Assembly (NCBI RefSeq): GCF_020169415.1
Contig: NZ_JAIULG010000025.1
Span: 1-62,131, forward strand
Source of the DNA: Tsukamurella sp. M9C
Lineage (GTDB): Bacteria > Actinomycetota > Actinomycetes > Mycobacteriales > Mycobacteriaceae
Direction of reading: 5' to 3'
Length of the DNA stretch: 62,131 bases
The notes below the pieces were generated by a model. The model was not told the origin of the DNA. It did no database searches and worked only from the letters and a program-made list of their open reading frames with translations. Shown here piece after piece: positions 1 through 9,405 of this stretch. Within the stretch, counting starts at the first letter, position 1, and the number at the start of each line of letters is the position of its first letter. The translations under genes and the position numbers were made by a program.

Positions 1-95
1 GGGCCCGGGACCGGGACCGCGGGGAACTGCCCCGTCGGATACGGGGGCGGGGGCGCGAACTGCCCCGGTCCCGGTCCCGGGCCCGGGACCGGCGG
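1..95. repeat. Low-complexity GC-rich inverted and direct repeats
   Basis: Units of the type GGGCCCGGGACCGG occur in both orientations at about 1-18 and 62-92. They encode the Pro/Gly tail of the partial membrane protein. The stretch can fold on itself and would be a likely place for length variation or assembly error. Confidence 0.6.
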
Positions 96-512
96 CTGCG
101 GCGGGCGGGCGCCGCCGAGGCGGTCGGCGAAGGACATCGCGAGCAGCATGCAGAGCGAGACGAACAGGACCAGGACGTAGGCCGGGTGCACCTGCACCGC
201 GACCAGACCCAACAGCATGAGCACACCCCAGATGCAGCAGCTGGCGACGCGGGCCGGGAGCGACCCGCGCGCGACGAAGACGGAGAGGCCGATGAGCGGC
301 ACGAACAGGAGCGCGACCTGGATCAGCGTGGGCGCCAGCAGGATGAACATCATCCCGCCGAAGCCGAGGTCGTCCTCGTAGTCGTCCCCCATCGACGAGT
401 ACGACGACATCCACCAGATCACGAGCCCCACCAGGGTGAGCGCGGCGATCATCGCCTGGATCAGCGCGAGCGCGCGATAGATGCGCGGAATCGGTACGGC
501 GTTCGGATACAT
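1..512 (-). CDS. Membrane protein with Pro/Gly-rich C-terminal tail (partial)
   Basis: The frame starts at an ATG at 512, 8 bases after a strong GAGGGGGAGG ribosome site, and runs off the left edge, so only about 170 residues are visible. Four hydrophobic segments lie at about residues 13-35, 50-80, 88-108 and 112-130. They are followed by a proline/glycine-rich tail with repeats of PGPGPGQF type. This layout (a short four-helix protein plus a Pro-rich tail) is common among uncharacterised actinobacterial membrane proteins. The acidic loop after helix 1 (GDDYEDD) is distinctive. I do not recognise a family, and the function is unknown. Confidence 0.65.
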   Translation of the reverse strand, partial: MYPNAVPIPRIYRALALIQAMIAALTLVGLVIWWMSSYSSMGDDYEDDLGFGGMMFILLAPTLIQVALLFVPLIGLSVFVARGSLPARVASCCIWGVLMLLGLVAVQVHPAYVLVLFVSLCMLLAMSFADRLGGARPPQPPVPGPGPGPGQFAPPPPYPTGQFPAVPVPG

Positions 513-594
513 GCGGGCCCTCCCCCTCGACGTTTGCGTCTGCACCCACGGTAGCGGGCGGACCGTCGCCGGAGAAGGGCGAAAGCCGCGTGCG

Positions 595-620
595 GCGGCC
601 CGGAAACCGATCCGGGCCGC
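595..620 (-). terminator. Hairpin downstream of the alkaline phosphatase gene
   Basis: A perfect 10-bp stem (GCGGCCCGGA with TCCGGGCCGC) and a 6-base loop lie 14 bases beyond the phosphatase stop codon. There is no clear T run, as is usual in high-GC actinobacteria. Confidence 0.6.
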
Positions 621-633
621 CGCTCAGCAGCTG

Positions 634-2103
634 CTACTTCTTGTCGCGGTCCAGGCCCAGGACATCCGTGATGTAGAAGAACGGGTCGGTCTGGTCCGTC
701 AGCCCCACGACGTTGGCGGCGCCGGGGCCGTACGCGGCGATGCGGACGTGGCCGCCGGTGTGCTGCTCCTCGCCCGGCTCGAGCGAGGTGCCGTAGTTGA
801 CGGTGAGCAGGCCGCCGTCCTTCGTGTTCAGCGTGCGGGTCAGCCCGGGCGTGACGGTGCCCGCCTCGATGATCTGGCTGGTGTGCGCGTGATCGCCGGT
901 GACGATGACGAGGGTGTCCTTATCCTGCTTGGCGAACTCGAGCGCCGCGGTGACCGCCTCGGAGAGCTGGACCGTCTCGCCGATCTGGCCGCAGGGGTCG
1001 GCGTCGTGGTTGGCCTTGTCGACGGATCCGGACTCCACCTGAAGGAAAAAGCCCTTGTCGCCCTTGAGCAGGTCGATGGCCTTCTTCGTCATCGACGCGA
1101 GCTTCGGGGTGGCGCCGAAGGCGGGGTTGGGCGCGCAGGTGACGGCGGGCTCCCTGCCGCCGTCCTTGGTGGCGGTGGCCTTGTCCCACAGGCGCGGGAG
1201 GTTGCCGTCGGCGAAGACGCCGAGCACCGGCTTGTCCTGGTTCGCGGTGCTGATCGCGTCGAGCTCGGAGCCCGACCGCACGATCTGGTAGCCGCGCTCC
1301 TTGGCCTGCGCCTCGAGCGTCTTGTCCCGGTACTCGCCGCCGGTCGCGGTCTCCTGGAAGGTCTTCCAGCCGCCGCCGAGGGTGACGTCGGCACGGGCCG
1401 CGATCAGCTGCTCCGTGATCGACCCGAGGCCGCCGTTCTCCAGCGCGTCCGAGCTGCACTTCTCCTTGGTGGCGACGGGGCCGTAGCACTTGCGCTGGGC
1501 CACGTGCGCGACCTGCACGGCGGGGGTGGCGTCCTGCAGCTCGGTGGTGGTGACGTTGCCGGTCTTGCGGCCGTTGGCCCGGGCGATCTCGAGGATCGAA
1601 CGCTGCGGCTTGCCGTTCACGTCGACGCCGACGGCGCCGTTGTAGGTCTTGGTGCCGGTGGACCACGCGGTGCCGGAGGCGGCGGAATCGGTGGTGTAGT
1701 CGGGCTTCTTCGTCGTCTTGTCCAGCGCGTACGTGGTGTAGTCGCCCGACAGCGGCAGCTCGTCGATGCCGGGGATCTTCCCGCCCGCGCCCCACTGGTA
1801 GTCCCGGGCGAGGGTCAGCTCCTGGTTGGCGGTGCCGTCGCCGATCACGAGGATCACGTTCTTGGCCTTGGAGCGCTGGATGGACTCGGCGATGGCCTGC
1901 GTCTGGTCGCCGGCGAGGCGCTTGGCGCCGCCGTGCGTGGTGATGTCGCCCGCGGCCTGGCGGTTGATCTCCACCTTCGACGCGGTGTCGCCGGACGTGC
2001 CGGGGCCACCGTCGTTGCTCCCGCACGCGCCGACCACGCCGAGAACCGCCACCGCGCTGACGGCGAGCGCCGTCCGAGCCTTGCCCCTACCGAGATTCGT
2101 CAT
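634..2103 (-). CDS. phoA: Lipoprotein alkaline phosphatase (PhoA family)
   Basis: This 489-residue phosphomonoesterase is probably a surface lipoprotein that releases phosphate from organic esters. The N-terminus has a hydrophobic stretch and a lipobox (VVGAC, Cys at about 27). The catalytic serine sits in [13 protein letters not shown], which closely matches E. coli PhoA. Metal and phosphate ligands are visible in IGDGT, in [21 protein letters not shown] (the E322/D327/K328/H331 region of E. coli), in GDHAHT (D369/H370) and in EEQHTGGH (H412). The longer frame upstream was rejected because it overlaps thrE; the ATG at 2103 gives the signal peptide directly. The gene follows the AspAT operon but has its own PHO box. 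Family certain; lipidation inferred. Confidence 0.93.
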   Translation of the reverse strand: MTNLGRGKARTALAVSAVAVLGVVGACGSNDGGPGTSGDTASKVEINRQAAGDITTHGGAKRLAGDQTQAIAESIQRSKAKNVILVIGDGTANQELTLARDYQWGAGGKIPGIDELPLSGDYTTYALDKTTKKPDYTTDSAASGTAWSTGTKTYNGAVGVDVNGKPQRSILEIARANGRKTGNVTTTELQDATPAVQVAHVAQRKCYGPVATKEKCSSDALENGGLGSITEQLIAARADVTLGGGWKTFQETATGGEYRDKTLEAQAKERGYQIVRSGSELDAISTANQDKPVLGVFADGNLPRLWDKATATKDGGREPAVTCAPNPAFGATPKLASMTKKAIDLLKGDKGFFLQVESGSVDKANHDADPCGQIGETVQLSEAVTAALEFAKQDKDTLVIVTGDHAHTSQIIEAGTVTPGLTRTLNTKDGGLLTVNYGTSLEPGEEQHTGGHVRIAAYGPGAANVVGLTDQTDPFFYITDVLGLDRDKK

Positions 2104-2120
2104 TGCTGCAGCGAAACATG

Positions 2121-2164
2121 CGCATGTGAACATAAGTCCATGCGCGGGTGAACTTTCCGTGATC
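2121..2164 (-). promoter_or_regulatory. PHO box (PhoP-type 11-bp direct repeats) upstream of phoA
   Basis: Read on the minus strand, four contiguous 11-mers precede phoA: GATCACGGAAA, GTTCACCCGCG, CATGGACTTAT and GTTCACATGCG. The second and fourth match the Streptomyces PhoP repeat unit G(G/T)TCAYYYR(G/C)G closely. The first keeps GATCAC. The third is degenerate but holds the register. The array ends 17 bases before the ATG. This fits induction under phosphate starvation. Confidence 0.75.
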
Positions 2165-2168
2165 GCGG

Positions 2169-3392
2169 CTAACGAACCCGCTCGGCGCGCCCGATCATCG
2201 CTTGCGCGAGCGCCGAGCCGAACAGCAGGCCGAGGGCGAGGGCGCAGATCACGGCCGCCACGTCCACGACGGTACGCGCGCCCTGTTCGGGATCGATCCC
2301 CACCGACGTGACGGACAGCAACCCGAGGCTGCCCGGCACCAGCACCCAGAACGCCGGCAGGAAGACCACCAGACGCGGCAACTGCGGCCGCACGTACGCG
2401 ACCAGCGAGGCGCCGAGGCTGCCCGCGATCGCCCCGAGGAAGCCGCCGAGCACGGCGCCGGAGACGTGCTGCCCCGCGAGCTGCGCCCCGAACGCGGCCG
2501 CCACCACGAGGCCGATCGCCGGGAACAGCCGCATCGACGCGCCCTCGTTGAGGCACACGCCCACGCAGATCAGCGCGAGCCCGACGGGCGGCCCCCACCA
2601 CCCGAGCTGGTTCACCCGCTCGTTGACCATCAGCTCCGGCCCGACGCCCAGCGCGGTCGTCGCGGCGAGGATGCCGAGCGAGAACATCAGCAGCTGGACG
2701 GTCCCGAAGGTGAGGCGGGCGCTGCCCGCGACCATCGCGCCGGCCGCGAGCTCCGACATCCCCGTCACCATGAGCGCGCCCGGGAGGAGCACCGCGAGCG
2801 GCGCGAGGAGGGTGCGCAGCGGACCGTCGAGCCAGCCCGCCTGCGCGGCCGCGAAGACCCCCGCGCCAACCGTGAAGGCGGCGATCGTGGGCAGCAGCGT
2901 CGCGGCCAGCCGCACCCGGCCGGCCAGCTTGACCAACAGCATCACGACGACACCGCCGATCGCCGCGGCCGCGATGTTGGGCCAGCCGGGCTGCAGCAGC
3001 ATCGCGATGCCGACGGCGATCACCGGCCACGAGACGTCCTGCACCCACTGGGGGTAGTGGTGCGGCAGCGAGCGCAGGGTCCCGAGTCGCGCGAAGGCCT
3101 CGTCGACGGAGAGCGTCCGGGCGACGAGGCCCCGGCGCACGTCGGCGACCACGGCCGACTGGTCGAGCCGCATCGGCCCGTCGACGGACTCGAAGGTCGC
3201 GGCGGCGCCCGGCTCGAGGCCCAGCGTGAGCCCGGTGGGGGTGGCGCCGATCTGCGCGAGCGGGTGCCCCATCGCGGTGGCGACGCTCTTGAGCTCGTCC
3301 TCGACCTCGTGCACGGGCTGGCCGCCCGCGATCATCGCGGCGCCGAGGTAGGCGAGCAGGCGGCGGTCGTCCTCGACCCGGTCAGGCTGCAC
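2169..3392 (-). CDS. thrE: Threonine/serine exporter family protein (ThrE, DUF1212)
   Basis: This 407-residue inner-membrane protein of the ThrE family exports threonine and serine in Corynebacterium. An N-terminal cytosolic domain (about 1-120) carries the family pattern of a glycine pair plus VHEVEDEL. About ten hydrophobic segments follow, in two blocks (about 120-260 and 270-400), matching the fused ThrE / ThrE_2 layout. The ATG at 3392 overlaps the end of the upstream GT87 gene by 11 bases, which suggests translational coupling. Substrate not provable from sequence. Confidence 0.85.
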   Translation of the reverse strand: MQPDRVEDDRRLLAYLGAAMIAGGQPVHEVEDELKSVATAMGHPLAQIGATPTGLTLGLEPGAAATFESVDGPMRLDQSAVVADVRRGLVARTLSVDEAFARLGTLRSLPHHYPQWVQDVSWPVIAVGIAMLLQPGWPNIAAAAIGGVVVMLLVKLAGRVRLAATLLPTIAAFTVGAGVFAAAQAGWLDGPLRTLLAPLAVLLPGALMVTGMSELAAGAMVAGSARLTFGTVQLLMFSLGILAATTALGVGPELMVNERVNQLGWWGPPVGLALICVGVCLNEGASMRLFPAIGLVVAAAFGAQLAGQHVSGAVLGGFLGAIAGSLGASLVAYVRPQLPRLVVFLPAFWVLVPGSLGLLSVTSVGIDPEQGARTVVDVAAVICALALGLLFGSALAQAMIGRAERVR

Positions 3393-4686
3393 GGGCGGCC
3401 GGCTCCGCGCTCGCCGGCACGGACCCGTCCGTGCTCCGCAGGTACCAGGCCGATCCGATCAGGGTCGCGACGAAGATCCACACGTAGACCCCGCCCGCGA
3501 GGGCCTTGAGCACCGGGTTGTCCATCGGCCGCAGGAAGATGCCGATCGCGTAAGTGTCGTGGACGTCGTCGACCCCCGTCGGCTGCAGCGTCGGGAAGTA
3601 GGTGACCCAGATGAAGGTCGCGGCGACGAGACCGGCGGCGGCGACCAGCGCGAGCACCCGCCGGCGCGGGTCGTCGGTGAGCATCGCGAGGGCGAGGAGG
3701 AGTACCAGCAGCGGCACGATCCACACCCAGTGGTGGCCCCACGAGAAGGGCGAGACCGCGCACGCCGTGAGCCCGACGACGGTGACTGCGAGCAGCACCA
3801 CCCCACGCCGATAGGCCCACGCCGCGACCGCGAGGCCCGCGAGGGCCGCGGGCACGGCGACCGCCAGCCAGACGACCGTCGACGGCTTCTCCGCGTTGGT
3901 GAGGTAGGCGATGAGACCGTTGATCGACTGGTTGCCCACCTGGTTCGGCTCGCCCACGCGGTTCGCGTCGAGGAACGTGCCCGACCAGTACTGCCACGAC
4001 TGCTGCGGGATCACGATGAAACCGATCACGACGGTGCCGGCCAGCGTCGCCAGCGCCGTGCGGGCCTCGCGCCACTGCCGGGTGACGACGAGGTAGGCGA
4101 GGAAGAACAGCGGCGTGAGCTTGATGCCGGCGGCGATGCCGATGCTGAAGCCCTTGAACCGCGCGCCCGGGGGCCGGCCGAGGTCCCACAGCAGGAGCAG
4201 CATGAGGAAGACGTTGATCTGGCCGAACCAGAGGGTCGTGCGGACGGGCTCGAGCACCGTCGCCACCAGCGTCAGGCAGATCGCCGCGAACCACACCCGC
4301 CCGTCGCGGACGAAGCCGACGAGCCGGAGCGCGATGAGGATGCAGGCGAGCAGCGCGAGCATCACGGCGATGGACCACACCCACCGCAGCACGTCGGTCG
4401 ACATCCAGCTCAGCGGCACGAACAGCACGCCGGCGAACGGGGTGTAGGTGAAGGGCAGGATCTCGTTGAGCAGCGGACCGTCGTACAGCCCGTCGCCCCC
4501 GTGCGCGACGATCTCGCCGCCCTTGCGGTAGACCTCGGCGTCGATCTGGTTGTGGAACAGCCCGTACATCGGCGTGGAGAACGGGATCCGCACGAACTGC
4601 TGCCACACGGCCACGCCCGCGGCGACCGCGAAGAGGGCCAGCACCCACCACTGCCGGGGGAACCGCCGGCTGTTCTCGTCCGCCAC
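3382..4686 (-). CDS. GT87-family membrane mannosyltransferase (DUF2029, PimE-like)
   Basis: This 434-residue polytopic protein has about ten membrane segments. The first periplasmic loop carries an Asp-containing motif (QIDAEVYRKGG), where GT87 enzymes such as PimE hold the catalytic aspartate. GT87 enzymes transfer mannose from polyprenyl-phosphate-mannose to glycolipids such as PIMs, LM and LAM in the outer leaflet. KLTPLFF and SPFSWGHHW are typical family signatures. The gene starts 30 bases after the AspAT stop and overlaps thrE, so the three form one operon. The acceptor is unknown, and a direct PimE orthologue is not claimed. Confidence 0.85.
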   Translation of the reverse strand: MADENSRRFPRQWWVLALFAVAAGVAVWQQFVRIPFSTPMYGLFHNQIDAEVYRKGGEIVAHGGDGLYDGPLLNEILPFTYTPFAGVLFVPLSWMSTDVLRWVWSIAVMLALLACILIALRLVGFVRDGRVWFAAICLTLVATVLEPVRTTLWFGQINVFLMLLLLWDLGRPPGARFKGFSIGIAAGIKLTPLFFLAYLVVTRQWREARTALATLAGTVVIGFIVIPQQSWQYWSGTFLDANRVGEPNQVGNQSINGLIAYLTNAEKPSTVVWLAVAVPAALAGLAVAAWAYRRGVVLLAVTVVGLTACAVSPFSWGHHWVWIVPLLVLLLALAMLTDDPRRRVLALVAAAGLVAATFIWVTYFPTLQPTGVDDVHDTYAIGIFLRPMDNPVLKALAGGVYVWIFVATLIGSAWYLRSTDGSVPASAEPAARAA

Positions 4687-4716
4687 CGGCGCGATCCTCC
4701 TGCTCAGGCGCGGCCC

Positions 4717-6194
<1,478 letters not shown>

Positions 6195-6280
6195 GGAGGA
6201 TTCGCCTAGTGGCCTATGGCGCTCGCCTGGAACGCGGGTTGGGTTAATAGCCCTCAGGGGTTCAAATCCCCTATCCTCCG
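6195..6280 (+). tRNA. tRNA-Ser(GGA)
   Basis: Acceptor arms GGAGGAT and ATCCTCC pair. The anticodon stem CTCGC/GCGGG encloses the loop CTGGAAC with anticodon GGA. A long variable arm and the T-loop TTCAAAT identify a class II serine tRNA. CCA is not encoded. Confidence 0.95.
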
Positions 6281-6284
6281 CAGA

Positions 6285-6322
6285 TCAGGGGCGGTTTCCG
6301 AGCAATCGGAGGCCGCCCCTGA
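6285..6322 (+). terminator. Hairpin after tRNA-Ser(GGA), shared with the opposing gene
   Basis: A 10-bp stem TCAGGGGCGG / CCGCCCCTGA lies 4 bases after the tRNA and 56 bases beyond the stop of the converging gene, so it can serve both strands. Confidence 0.7.
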
Positions 6323-6378
6323 GTCATTCCCACCCCGATCGACCGGCGAAAACCACCGCTCTTGCCTGCTGCCCCTGG

Positions 6379-7032
6379 TCATCGCAGGGACCACGGCTGC
6401 CACCGGCGGTCTGGGCGGGCATCGAGGAGCGCGGCGGCCGCACGTCGTTCGTCGGTCATCGCCACATAGGTCGTGCCGTCCTCGGACGCTCCCCTGGCAG
6501 GGTCTTCGATCCTGTATCCGACCGTGCACCTCTCGCCCGGCACGTCCCAGTCCGTGTCCGACTCGATCGCCTCGTTGAACCTTCCCGCTGCGACCGCGAG
6601 CACCAGGTGCTCGATGTCCTCAGCGCAGGTCTTCCACGTCTCATCGCACGCATCGCACGAACACCTGGGGAAGTCGACGTGGTGAGCGAGCCCCGAATCC
6701 ACATCCACCGACGGATAGTCGGTGAGACGGAACCGCAGGGACGCCCGACCCTCGCCGGTGGGTGTCAGCCTCACTGCTCTGATCGTCGAGCAGTTCCATC
6801 CGGTGTCATCGAAATCGAAGGGCGCGCTCGTGACCTCGTACGTGCTCACCAGGTGGTCGATGAGCGCTTCAGCAACGAGCAGCAGGGGCTCGAACCTGTC
6901 CAGGTTGCTCGTGCGGGTATAGCTGTCGTCGGGCGGGGACTCGACACCCCAGCGATTCCCGTAGTCGATCACCGCGCCCGACTCGTCGCGGTACACCTGC
7001 TCAGGCACCGACGGTCTCACGTAGCCGTTCAC
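6379..7032 (-). CDS. DUF6226-like hypothetical protein
   Basis: The 217-residue soluble protein starts MNGYVRPSVPEQVYRDE. It has the pattern I recall for DUF6226: a YG.RWG motif near residue 25, a central LLLVAEALIDHLVSTYEV helix and a conserved CSCDACDETW cluster at about 125-135 that could bind metal. The base composition is visibly less GC-rich than the flanking genes. It lies just after tRNA-Ser and beside another hypothetical gene on the same strand. Function unknown; the family name is from memory. Confidence 0.65.
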   Translation of the reverse strand: MNGYVRPSVPEQVYRDESGAVIDYGNRWGVESPPDDSYTRTSNLDRFEPLLLVAEALIDHLVSTYEVTSAPFDFDDTGWNCSTIRAVRLTPTGEGRASLRFRLTDYPSVDVDSGLAHHVDFPRCSCDACDETWKTCAEDIEHLVLAVAAGRFNEAIESDTDWDVPGERCTVGYRIEDPARGASEDGTTYVAMTDERRAAAALLDARPDRRWQPWSLR

Positions 7033-7111
7033 ACTCGTAACCCTATGGCGCGACGGTGCGCCGTCGCGATGAGATTTCCTTTGGAGCAGCGACTTCGCAG
7101 AGCGAAACTGC

Positions 7112-7825
7112 CTAGATGTGTCGCACTGCCGCCGGCGGGAGAGTGAGCACGCTCAGACCCTCGACCGTCTCGACCCCGTGCCTCAGCGAAATCGTCACGC
7201 GCTCGTCCGCGGCTTGAACCAGGTCCGCGTCGATCCACAGCTCGGTCGGCAAGTCCGAGACGGGAGTGTCGGGATACAGATCGAGTGCGGTCAGAACGGG
7301 CACCTTCTCGCTGATCCGATGCGTCCGACCGTCCGCGTCCGTCACCTCCACCTCGACCCAGCCTGGGTATCCATCCCAGTGCCACCGCACAATGCTGACG
7401 CGCGTCGCCGAGATGCCTACGGTCGGAGAATCTGCTGGAACCACATCACCGCTGGCAACGGACACATATGCGAACCACGGGAACTCATCAGGGGTCACCG
7501 GGAACCGCTCGCCGCGCTCGATGCGCGCACCCTCCTCCCGCGCGTGAGGGCAGATCACATCGAGGACCGACTCTGCCACCTTCCGCGCATCCGCCTCCGT
7601 GACATCGGCAGCCAGGTGGCGCACTCGTCGATCGTTCAGGGGCTCGTTCGGATGCTCGACTTTCCACTGCTCGGCGAGGGCTTCATGCGAAGGTTCATCG
7701 GCGACGGCGTCCACAAACTCGAACCGAGGTGCCGATTCACCCGAAGCGGCGGTTACCGCTTCGATCACACGGGTCTCATCACCCGGTCGGATAAGCACAT
7801 CGAACAGAACACGGCTCTCGCTCAT
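7112..7825 (-). CDS. Hypothetical protein, acquired-looking
   Basis: This 237-residue soluble protein is not recognised. The ATG at 7823-7825 (MSESRVLFDVLIRPGDETR) was preferred over an in-frame ATG about 100 bases upstream, because the upstream part is basic and unlike a protein. Features visible: an N-terminal alpha/beta-like segment, a VICPHAREEGARIERGE stretch at about 95-110, and a WHWDGYPGWVEVEVTDADGR segment at about 150. It shares lower GC and orientation with the DUF6226 gene, 79 bases apart. The pair may form a small insertion beside tRNA-Ser. Confidence 0.6.
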   Translation of the reverse strand: MSESRVLFDVLIRPGDETRVIEAVTAASGESAPRFEFVDAVADEPSHEALAEQWKVEHPNEPLNDRRVRHLAADVTEADARKVAESVLDVICPHAREEGARIERGERFPVTPDEFPWFAYVSVASGDVVPADSPTVGISATRVSIVRWHWDGYPGWVEVEVTDADGRTHRISEKVPVLTALDLYPDTPVSDLPTELWIDADLVQAADERVTISLRHGVETVEGLSVLTLPPAAVRHI

Positions 7826-7949
7826 GACAGCGAACCTATCGAGACCGCGGGCGCGAACGCATCGGGATTTCCACCCATTTCGACCCGTCGTGGACATCGC
7901 GATGATGCCCATCGCCACGGACGAGTTGGCCACTGGTTCGGTACTGCGA

Positions 7950-8390
7950 TCAGCCGTCGAGGGCGAGGGCGGCGTCAGCCAGCTTGGGGATCAGGGTGTT
8001 GCGGTAGCCGCGCTCGGCGGCGTTGCGGGCGAACAACTGCTGCCGATCGTCGACGTCGAAGCCCGACATCGTCAGGACCACACGGGTGCCCTTCCCCTCC
8101 GGAACCAGCCGCCAGTCCACGATCCAGCGCGCGGGCCGGGCGGCGCGGAGGTCGGTGTAGCTGTGCGTGAAGCGCTCGCCGGCGACGGCGGCGGTGACCT
8201 CGCAGGACACCTCCCCGGGCGGATCCGACGGGATCTCGAGAATGAACGTCGTGCCCTCCTCGGGCCGGAGCCCGACGGAGCGCACCAGCCACTGCTCCAC
8301 GACCTCGGGCTCGGTGAGCGCCCGCCACACCACCGCAGGCGCGCACGGCACGAAGCGGTCCAGCTCCACGATCGCCGGGTCGCGCTCCAT
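7950..8390 (-). CDS. SRPBCC / AHSA1-domain protein
   Basis: This 146-residue START-like fold protein shows the signatures of the AHSA1 branch: VELDRFVPCAPAVVWRALTEPEVVEQW near the N-terminus and a C-terminal amphipathic helix (RGYRNTLIPKLADA). The ATG at 8390 is used; an in-frame GTG three codons upstream is possible. It is divergent from the hydrolase at 8477. Ligand unknown. Confidence 0.8.
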   Translation of the reverse strand: MERDPAIVELDRFVPCAPAVVWRALTEPEVVEQWLVRSVGLRPEEGTTFILEIPSDPPGEVSCEVTAAVAGERFTHSYTDLRAARPARWIVDWRLVPEGKGTRVVLTMSGFDVDDRQQLFARNAAERGYRNTLIPKLADAALALDG

Positions 8391-8476
8391 CTCGAACACG
8401 CGATCAGTACAGCACGGTCCTGTCCTGCGCCCGGGCGCTTCGGTGCTGCCAGACTGGTGCGGACGAGGGGGATGCG

Positions 8477-9319
8477 ATGACCGACGACCGATTCCGCAGC
8501 AACGAGGGCGCCCGCGCGGTGCGCGACGAGTACGACCGGCTGCTGTCGGCACACCTGCCGGACGTGGAGCGCACCGTCGTCGACGGGACGCACGTCCTCA
8601 GCGCCGGGCCCGACGGTGCGCCCGCGGTCGTACTCCTGCACGGCTCGGGCGGCACGTCGCTGAACTGGGCGACCGAGATCCCACGGCTGGCGCAGTCCCA
8701 CCGCGTGCACGCCCTGGACCTGCCCGGCGAGCCGGGCGGCACCGTCGTCGAGCGGCTGCCGCTGGAGCCCGGGGCGCACGCCGCGTGGCTCGCAGGCGTG
8801 ACCGACGCCCTGGGCGCTCCGCACGCCGCGGTGATCGGCGAGTCCCTGGGCGGCTGGGTGGCGCTGGACTACGCCACGGAGCACCCGTCCCGCGTGCGGT
8901 CGCTGGGCCTGCTGGTGCCGGGCGGGCTCGGGCCGCGCCGGACGGCTCCGCTCCTGGTCGCGGGCCTGCTGAGCCTGCTGGGCGCGCCCGGCCGGCGGGC
9001 CGCGATGCGCTACTTCACGGGCTGGACGCCGTCGGACGAGCCGGGCCTCGAGCGCGACCTCGCCGCCTTCAGCGACCTCACGTTCCGGGCCTTCCGGCCG
9101 CGCACCGACGGCCTGCCCGTCTTCGCCGACGAGGCCCTGGCGCGGATCACCGCGCCGGTCACCGCCGCGTTCGGCGGCCGGGACAAGATGCTCGACGGTC
9201 CGCGGGCCGCCGCGCATGCGCGGACGGCCTTCGGCGACGACGCGGTGACCCTGCTGCCCGGCGCGGGGCACCTGCTCCCCGACCGCGCGAACCGGGCGCT
9301 GGCGGCCGCCGACCGGTAG
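8477..9319 (+). CDS. Alpha/beta-fold hydrolase
   Basis: The 280-residue hydrolase has an oxyanion motif LLHGSGG at about 54, nucleophile elbow GESLGG at about 114, an acid residue in FGGRDKML and a His in GAGHLLPDR near the C-terminus. The complete triad suggests an active esterase or related enzyme. GAGGGGG precedes the ATG by 5 bases. Substrate unknown. Confidence 0.88.
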   Translation: MTDDRFRSNEGARAVRDEYDRLLSAHLPDVERTVVDGTHVLSAGPDGAPAVVLLHGSGGTSLNWATEIPRLAQSHRVHALDLPGEPGGTVVERLPLEPGAHAAWLAGVTDALGAPHAAVIGESLGGWVALDYATEHPSRVRSLGLLVPGGLGPRRTAPLLVAGLLSLLGAPGRRAAMRYFTGWTPSDEPGLERDLAAFSDLTFRAFRPRTDGLPVFADEALARITAPVTAAFGGRDKMLDGPRAAAHARTAFGDDAVTLLPGAGHLLPDRANRALAAADR

Positions 9320-9405
9320 CCGCCTGCGAGCGATTGAGTTCGCAAGCACAACGAGACGAGTCGTGCGAAACTGAGCGCAACCTGAACACGAGAGGTCGCC
9401 CCGTC

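Noticed and set aside
481-2151. A 556-codon plus-strand frame over phoA
   Set aside because: Opposite a phosphatase with all metal ligands; the plus frame is Gly/Arg/Leu-rich shadow sequence.
6195-7933. Integrated element with att sites at tRNA-Ser(GGA)
   Set aside because: No integrase and no second copy of the tRNA 3' end found in the next several kb; kept only as a low-interest composition remark.
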